A stretch of DNA of 26,311 nt, taken from the NCBI GenBank assembly GCA_001584585.1, contig LSYV01000004.1, forward strand, positions 1,213,185 through 1,239,495, in the 5' to 3' direction. The position numbers were made by a program, and so were the translations under genes. This stretch comes from Gonium pectorale. Its lineage: Eukaryota > Chlorophyta > Chlorophyceae > Chlamydomonadales > Volvocaceae. Below are positions 20,180-26,311 of this stretch, piece after piece; positions within the stretch are counted from its first letter, which is position 1, and each line of letters opens with the position of its first letter. The notes below the pieces were generated by a model. The model did not search any database and was not told the origin of the DNA. It was given only the letters and a program-made list of their open reading frames with translations.

Positions 20180-22761
20180 CTATTCGACTGCGACCAGGGG
20201 GGCCGAGGGGTGGATCCGCCGGCGGCTGCGAGTAGGAGCAGGAGCATAGGTACGGGGTCGCCACTGCCACCGACGCTGTACGCTGCTGTGTCGCGGGCAG
20301 CCCAGCCGGCCACAATCGCTACTAGCCGCCGCTGCAGCTATTGCTCCGGTCGGGAAAAGTGGAAGACCCAAAGTAAGCTGGGCGCACAATCAAGTGGGTG
20401 GGGCTGCAGCCTCCCAGCAGCGCGACTGGCGACGTGGCCTGCGTTACGGGGGGTGCGGGGTGTGGCCGGGGTGGCCGGTCGGGTTATGCCAATTGGTATC
20501 CTGTTAAACCAATCGCCTTCACCCCACTTTGTGCCAATCGTGCTGGGGCTCAGCGAGCGATGCGACCCCCCCGTAGGGCTACACGGATGCACGACCATGG
20601 TGGCGAGGATGAGGACCGGCAGCCGCAGTGTACCACACGCGGCCACGATGTGGTGTGTGCCGACGCGGTGAGTGCTGTCTGTGAACATGCCGGCGTGCAA
20701 CGCCGCGGTGTGTGTGTTCGTGCGCACAAACAGCGTAACAGCGGTGCGTCTGCACGGCGGCGGCGGCGGCTCGCGTGCAACCCGTGAAGCCGCGTTGGGC
20801 ACAACAACAACAACAGGACAACAGCTGCAAACTCCGAAGCACAACCCACAAGCACTTGAGCACCTTGTCCTTGGACAATCGGCCTGGCATGGCCGCCTTT
20901 TCAAAACCTGGAGCGCTACGGGGGAATGACCCACGGGTCGCAGCGCGGTCCACCCACCGTGAGGGGCGTCGGGGAAAAGCAATTCTCCGCCACGACAAGT
21001 GAATGTCCACGATTAAAATGGCTGGAGAGTAACTAGTAGCGAGTGGAGGCCACGCTTTGCCCTGTGGCCCGCCGGCTGCTAATTCGGACGCCTCTGGCGC
21101 GGCAGCCCGGCCGCTGCGAAGCCTGGGAAGCACGTTGCGCCGTGGCAGCGATCGATGCGAAGGAAAGCAAGGCAAGTATGGGCCAGAGACGAAACCGACG
21201 GCCAAGCAGCGGCCCCCTGCAACGTTGCGCTACGTGTTGTCACTGATACCGCCCCAAGCAGCTGGCTAAGGGTTACACCGGCCGTCGGGGCGACAGTGCA
21301 AAGAGAAGGGGCACGCCAAAGGGTCAGGGGGCCGCGCCAGGGGCACCACTCGACGTCACAGTGTTGGTAGAAAGACCGGCCACGGCGAGGCGCACGGCAA
21401 TAAAGAAACAGTAAGTGGCTCCTGCTCCAGGTATTAGGGCAGTGGGGGGAGGCCGATCGGCGCCAGGTCAGTTTGTCGTGACGCAATCGCCAACCGCCGG
21501 TCCAAAGGCAAACGCGCCACGGTGAGTCCGGTCCCGTCCGCGCCCACATGGCCCTCCAGTCGCGCTGTTCCTAGAGACTGTAATCCCCGCAAACTATATG
21601 ATATTGTGAGATGAGCGAGGCAGGGCGGGGCCAATGCCCGCGCGCTAGATAGACCCAGCCCATTGAGAACCCCGGCCAGCCGTAGCCGGGCTGCTAAAGG
21701 GGAGGGGGAGGCCCACATGCAGCCTGGCCTCGGCGCCCATCCGCCGCGCACCGCAGTACGCACGCTCACGAGCCAAGCCTTCGGCAGCGGCGGTCAAGTC
21801 CCTCAAAACCCCCAGACCCTACCGCGCAGCTCGCGTGGCGCGTCAGGCGCGGCTTGGTCCCACCTGCGGGCGCAGACGGCGCGCCTCATCAGCGTCGCCC
21901 CGGAGCGCGCGTGGGGATGAGTGGCGTTCTGCACCACGGTGCGCATCTGTAACTGGGGGCTGGAGGGACCTGGCTGCAGGGGCGTGAATTCAGTCAGTTC
22001 ACGTGTTACGGCCGGGCACTGGGACGCACCGTAAGGTACAGTTTTTTTACGGCCCCTCAGTTAGCCCACCGCTCTGGCACAGCTCGCCCATGTGCACAGT
22101 GATCTGTGCACTGCATTGTCGTGCACTGCATTGTCGCAGTGGCTTTTTGCGCTGCACGCTGATTTACCGGGTGTTATTTGCCGCAGATTTGCCGGGTACC
22201 TGCGAACTTGCACGCAAGCCCGCGCAGGACTGAGTCGACGCGAGCTTGCTGCTGACGCAGGTCCCCCTGAAACCTCGTACCTGAGTGCCCGCCTGCTCGG
22301 CGTCCTGTTTCTAAATGCCGCTTGTTGGCCGTCCCCATGGTGCACCTGTGGTGCCTGCCTAGGCTTCGTGGACCCAGCGAGACCGGGTCCACTGCTCTAA
22401 ACAACGTTTAATTTTGCTTTTGTATGTGTGCGGCATCACCAGAGTGCCCTTCTCCGTAGTTAGGATAGAAAAAACTACATTTATTGGGCCATGGCTCATG
22501 TATTCGTAACTTTACAACTAATAAAAATTGTTATCGGTTTGCATGCAAGGCTGCGTTTGCCAGGGGGTGGGACGAGCAGCTCGAGTGCCAATGAGGTTTT
22601 TGGCCTGCCAAAAGGCCGGCTCAATGTATAATGAAGCCATATCAGATTTCGTTGAGAATATGTAATGAAATGACCAGCGCAACAAGCCATCCAAGTTCCT
22701 TCAGAAGTTAGCAGACGTGACCCCTTCTCTATAGCACCCCCATACCCGTAACTTTTCAAGG
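20180..22761. other. Divergent intergenic region between the bZIP and EF-hand genes
   Basis: This is the head-to-head spacer of about 2.6 kb. The left part (20180 to about 20900) should hold the promoter and 5' UTR of the minus-strand bZIP gene, and the right part the promoter of the plus-strand EF-hand gene. Frames such as 20338-20982 and 21079-21549 (minus) lack codon bias and domains. Composition is AT-richer from about 22390 to 22760, with TATAAT-like sequence near 22627. No RNA gene or further coding gene is recognised. Confidence 0.5.
22106..22135. repeat. 15-base perfect tandem duplication
   Basis: GTGCACTGCATTGTC occurs at 22106-22120 and again at 22121-22135 without a gap. A looser pair, GATTTACCGGGT and GATTTGCCGGGT, follows within 80 bases. 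They lie upstream of the EF-hand gene and could be repeated regulatory sites or slippage. Confidence 0.85.
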
Positions 22762-25700
22762 ATGTCAGAGAATGCCAACCGCTCGCCGAGCAGGCGAATC
22801 CGGAGGCACGCAATGGGCGTCAGGTACGCGCCACATCGTGCGCTGTGGCAGCGCAAGCGAGGGGTATTGCTTTATAATATGGGCTTTATGTACTGGCATT
22901 CTTTTGCAGTAATGCCGCTGATGGCGACGGCGCATCGTCCAGGTGCGATGGCGTAAGACAAGCCCGGGGATCGCAAACGCCCGGGTTACAAGCCCGGGGA
23001 TCGGAAACAGTGCAGCAGGTGATAGGTCCCATTTCTTGCACACCATGCCGGATGGACTAAGAATGCTGGAGCGTGCCCCCGGTCCCTAAAACCCCTAAGC
23101 AAACGGCGCTGCACACGGCCAGTGGAGGCCTTTGCTCCTTCACCTGTCCACGTATATTGTTGTGCTTTCTAACATCGCAGGAGCACCGTGTCGCTTATCC
23201 ACGCGGGACGGCTGGTCAAGGTGCCCCAGAGCGAGAGGTGCGCTGCTGCGAGCGGGGTGCTTCACGCGCAGCGCTCTCTAGGCCCTGGGCACGGCGGCGA
23301 GGGGAATTGCCACCCAGAACAGGCACACGGAGCAAACTCCGCAGTCACAGGCGTTCTTCCTTCATCCGACTGGCTCCTGCTTGGGCGCTTGAATGTGGCA
23401 TGGCGAAGTGCGGCATGTTGAGCCTGCTCGTACCTGTACGCCCACCTACATACCCCCCTCTCCCTGTGTTTTATCTACCTGCGCCGCCCGTCGATGCGAA
23501 GGCCCGCCGATCCCGCGGCTCGCGAGACCCGTATTGAGGACCGGCCAACCCTCAACCGGGTACATGACAAGTTGTTCAAAACGTTCCGGGAGGTACGGCT
23601 GCGGGGGGCGGCTGACGGGGCCCGTGGACCGCAGCAGGATGCGCGGGTCAGCAGGCGAAGGCAGAGGGACTTGTGGAGGGTGGGGTTTGCGGAACGGGAG
23701 ATGCGGACCAGCAACCCGTCGCCAGAGCAATCCCTCGCCCATGCACAAAGTTCCTCCTGTCGTCCTTCGCCACCCGCTCCCTCTGTCCCCGCTTCTCAGC
23801 GCCTCTTTCCCGTCTCCTCAGCTCCCAGCTCCCAGCCCTCCGTGCATGCAGCTGCTCCTCAGCCACTGCTCTCCGCCTCTCTTTACTGTCATCACTCTGT
23901 CGAAACTGCCATCTCCATCTGATTACGCTGTTCCCCCCCCTTCCTCCCCCCCTTCCATCCCGCCCTCAGCCCTTTGTCCACAAGGTGCTCCGCAGCTACG
24001 CCACCGACGGCAGTGGTCTGCTGACGCCCGACCAGCTGCGCGCGGCGCTGGAGCGGCTGCACCTGGGCCTGGGGCCGGAGGAGCGGGAGCGCATCGTTGC
24101 GCGGGTGGCGCCGCCGGAGCACGGCCGGGTGAGGCGCGAGGAGCCGGGGGGGCCAGGGGGGATGAGGTGCAGGGCGGGCTGACAGCCCGCCCAAACGGGA
24201 GTGGTAAGTTGTACGGCGGTAGCAGGATGCAACCTGGGGCCGGGGAATCGGGCGCGTGTTGTTGCATGTGTGGCGATTCCGGGGCACCCGGTGAGGAGCC
24301 AGGTGAGGGGGGGGGGCGCGTGCAGGGGCCCGTTGGGTGTGGTTGGATGGGGGACAGAGGCACGCTGGCGGCCCCAAGACGCCGCGCTGGGGTTGCAGCG
24401 GACGGTGAGCACACCGGCGGTCCCCTCTGCCACCCGCTGCCCTGCCGCCATTCTCGACCCCAGTGGCCTGCCTTAGGTGTGCCGTCTCAGGCTCCTCACG
24501 TGCGTGTTGACGCGCCCTCCCCCTCGCCAACCCCAGGTGCACTACCGGGAGCTGCTCCGCTGGCTGGAGGTGCCCCAGTCGCTGGGCGGGGAGGAGGAGG
24601 CGCTGGCGCGGGGCAACAGCGTGCCGGGGCCGCCCACCGTGCGCCCGGGCGGGGGAGGCCATGGCGTGGGCGACGGAGGGCGCGGCACGTACTGGAACTG
24701 GCGCCGACACGCGGAGCCGGTGGGCGCGGGCGGGGTGGGGCGGGGTGTGCGCTGTTGGGGCGCCGGAGGCCGGAGCCGCCGGCGCGCGGACCGGAGGGGC
24801 GTGGCCCCGGTACTGGCTGCAGGAGGCGATGAGGCAGCAGGAGGGGATGGGGTTGTAGCAGATGCGCCCATGTTGGCTGTCGGACCCGTTGCTGGCAGCC
24901 AAGCAGCCTACAAACAGTCCACACTTTGTCTGTCCACAGTCTTCCTCTCTACTGGTATCTTCGGTCCCCCCCCCTATGGCCTCTTCTGTGCGCCTCGGCG
25001 TTCCCACCGTGCCACACGCCCCTGTCCAGCTCGGGCGCTTCTGCCCTATGCCCTCAGTCCTGAGCCGTATGCCATTATGCCTTGGGCCCTAAGACTGTAT
25101 CCACCCCACCCCGCCCCGCCCCGCCCCGCTCCGGCCCCAGGCCGTGCCCGGGCTGCCCGCCGAGGCATCCGACGGCTCCCCGGAGCAGGCCCGCGCGGAC
25201 GAGCTGCTGGCGTCCCTCATCGCCCGCAAGCTGGCCCACAGCCAGCGCCACAAGCTGCGGGACGTGTTCCGGCGGCTGGACGCGGACCGCAACTCGGTGA
25301 TCGACCGGGACGAGTTTGCGCGCGGGGTGAGCGCAGGCGAACGGTGGCATGGAGGCGGGTAGTGAGGGGGGGCGTCACCATCAGCGAGTAAGGGGAGCGG
25401 CCGCTGGTGGTGGGGGGTGGGGCGGATGAGACCGAACGGGTGGGGGGGAGAGAGAAAGGAAGAGGGGAAGTCGCGGCCGGTCCTCCGGCATGGTTATGCG
25501 GCTGGCGGCAGGGACCGTTCCCCTTGAGCTCCCTCGCCTGACGCCCTCCCTCTCCACCCAAGCAACAGCCACCCAACGAATGAAGTTACTGGCTCGCCTG
25601 GGCACTATTTGACGAGCACTTTCCCTGTCCTGCTCTTCTCCTGCCCTTCCCCTTTCCCCCCGCTCTGTTGCCACGCACGCGCCAGGTTGCCTCCCTGGGC

Positions 25701-26311
25701 ATCCCCGCCAGCCGGCAGCAGCTGGACCGCCTGTTCAACGAGGTGGACACGGACGGAGACGGAGTCATTGACTACGGCGAGTGGGCGGCGCGCTTCGAGG
25801 ACAAGGGCAAGAGGCAGCCGGCGCAGAGCACGGTGCGTTGCGGAGGGGGCGGAGGGGTGGCGTGAAGGCGCGGAGGCGGGACGCGCGTCTTTCTCTCGCT
25901 GCGCGTTCTCCTCTCGTCAATGCTGCAGCCTCCCTTCCTGCCTCCCGTCGCAGGAGAATGCTACTTCCGAAAACCAGCCCATTCGCGTCCAACCTATGTC
26001 CTCACCGCCCCTCCCTTTTACCATCGTCCACGTGCAGTTCAAGGCAACGACACTCCACCCAGCGGCCGCAGCCGCGGGCCCTTCCACCGCCAACTCCGCC
26101 GGCCCGGAGCTGCCCTCCCCCTACCTCCACCCCGCGCCCGGACCCGACGAGGTCGCGGGCGCGCTGCGGCACCCGCTGGTCCTGGAGCTGGCGCGCAGCC
26201 TGTACGGCAAGGGCGCCGGCGCGCTGTCGGTGTTCCAGCGGTGCGACACGGCTGGCAGCGGCCGGCTGGCGGGTGCCCGAGCTGACGCGGTGCTGCCAGG
26301 CGCTGGTGCCC
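22762..26311 (+). CDS. Multi-EF-hand calcium-binding protein, 5' part (runs off the window)
   Basis: Modelled exons: 22762-22823, 23181-23237, 23502-23592, 23970-24128, 24537-24719, 25141-25326, 25686-25832, 26038 to beyond 26311. Introns 1 and 2 are phase 2, the rest phase 0. EF loops fall at residues 81-92 (ATDGSGLLTPDQ, degenerate), 117-128 (APPEHGRVHYRE, degenerate, split by an intron), 231-242 (DADRNSVIDRDE, near canonical) and 267-278 (DTDGDGVIDYGE, canonical). A fifth starts at 365 (DTAGSGRLA). Loops within each pair are exactly 36 residues apart, the normal EF-pair spacing, which supports the exon joins. Only 231 and 267 look able to bind calcium well. There is no membrane segment or kinase domain in the visible part; the protein may be a calcium sensor or a flagellar or cytoskeletal EF-hand protein, not resolved. 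Exons 1-2 are less sure; an alternative start is ATG 23494. The end of exon 5 is uncertain. The frame breaks near 26271. Confidence 0.75.
22958..23008. repeat. 21-base direct repeat with nested CCCGGG palindromes
   Basis: ACAAGCCCGGGGATCGCAAAC at 22958-22978 recurs at 22988-23008 with one change (C to G), 30 bases apart. A further CCCGGG lies between them. The pair sits in the modelled first intron of the EF-hand gene, or in its promoter if translation starts at 23494. Confidence 0.85.
25141..25832 (+). other. Canonical EF-hand pair (exons 6 and 7)
   Basis: Exon 6 (25141-25326) carries the helix KLRDVFRRL and loop DADRNSVIDRDE, with Ser in place of the usual Gly at position 6. Exon 7 (25686-25832) carries QLDRLFNEV and loop DTDGDGVIDYGE, with all calcium ligands present (Asp1, Asp3, Asp5, Gly6, Ile8, Glu12). 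The donors GTGAGC and GTGCGT and the acceptor GCCAG are strong. This is the best-supported part of the gene. Confidence 0.88.
26266..26275 (+). other. Apparent +1 frameshift in the last visible EF-hand
   Basis: The exon 8 frame reads DTAGSGRLAG and then loses the pattern (ARADAVLPG). In the next frame the DNA from 26273 reads VPELTRCCQALV, the natural end of a 12-residue EF loop (Glu at position 12) and its exit helix. Removing one G from the GGG at 26271-26273 would join them into a loop of exactly 12 residues. This may be a sequencing error, a real mutation or, less likely, an intron starting here. Confidence 0.75.

Overview
The window looks like nuclear DNA of a volvocine green alga (Chlamydomonas/Volvox type). 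It has very GC-rich coding sequence with strong G/C preference at third codon positions, alanine/glycine/proline/glutamine-rich low-complexity proteins, short GT-AG introns of about 180-670 bases, T/G-rich sequence after stop codons, and TGTAA pentamers of the kind algae use as poly(A) signals. The species cannot be named from sequence alone. There are no bacterial features, and I recognised no RNA gene, transposon or CRISPR array.

Layout. 1-1582: mostly unassigned, with one weak candidate for the last exon of an upstream gene (213-530). 1583-3754, plus: an intronless 723-codon frame for a protein I do not recognise. 3755-6739: its probable 3' UTR, with a TGTAA at 4519, then a long T/G-rich stretch without a credible gene. 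6740-9640, plus: a three-exon gene for an 805-residue BTB-BACK protein of the plant POB1/LRB type, a likely CUL3 ubiquitin-ligase adaptor. 9641-11911: tail-to-tail intergenic region with a CGGTA minisatellite and a 32-base direct repeat. 11912-20179, minus: a nine-exon gene for a very large (about 1,797 residues) bZIP transcription factor, whose basic region lies on a 76-base exon. 20180-22761: head-to-head intergenic region, AT-richer toward its right end. 22762 to the window end, plus: the 5' part of a multi-EF-hand protein with eight exons seen. It shows paired EF-hands 36 residues apart and an apparent one-base insertion in the last EF-hand near 26271.

I assembled the three spliced genes by hand from GT/AG sites, reading-phase agreement and domain continuity. 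Phase agrees at every junction of all three models. The weakest junctions are bZIP exon 4/5, EF-hand exon 2/3 (a non-pyrimidine AAG acceptor) and the end of EF-hand exon 5. The genes look like neighbours with separate jobs: protein turnover, transcription control, calcium sensing, and one unknown. No operon-like or cluster logic is visible, and I found no convincing novel system. The most checkable oddities are the EF-hand frameshift, the possible alternative 3' end of the bZIP gene, and the architecture of the bZIP protein.
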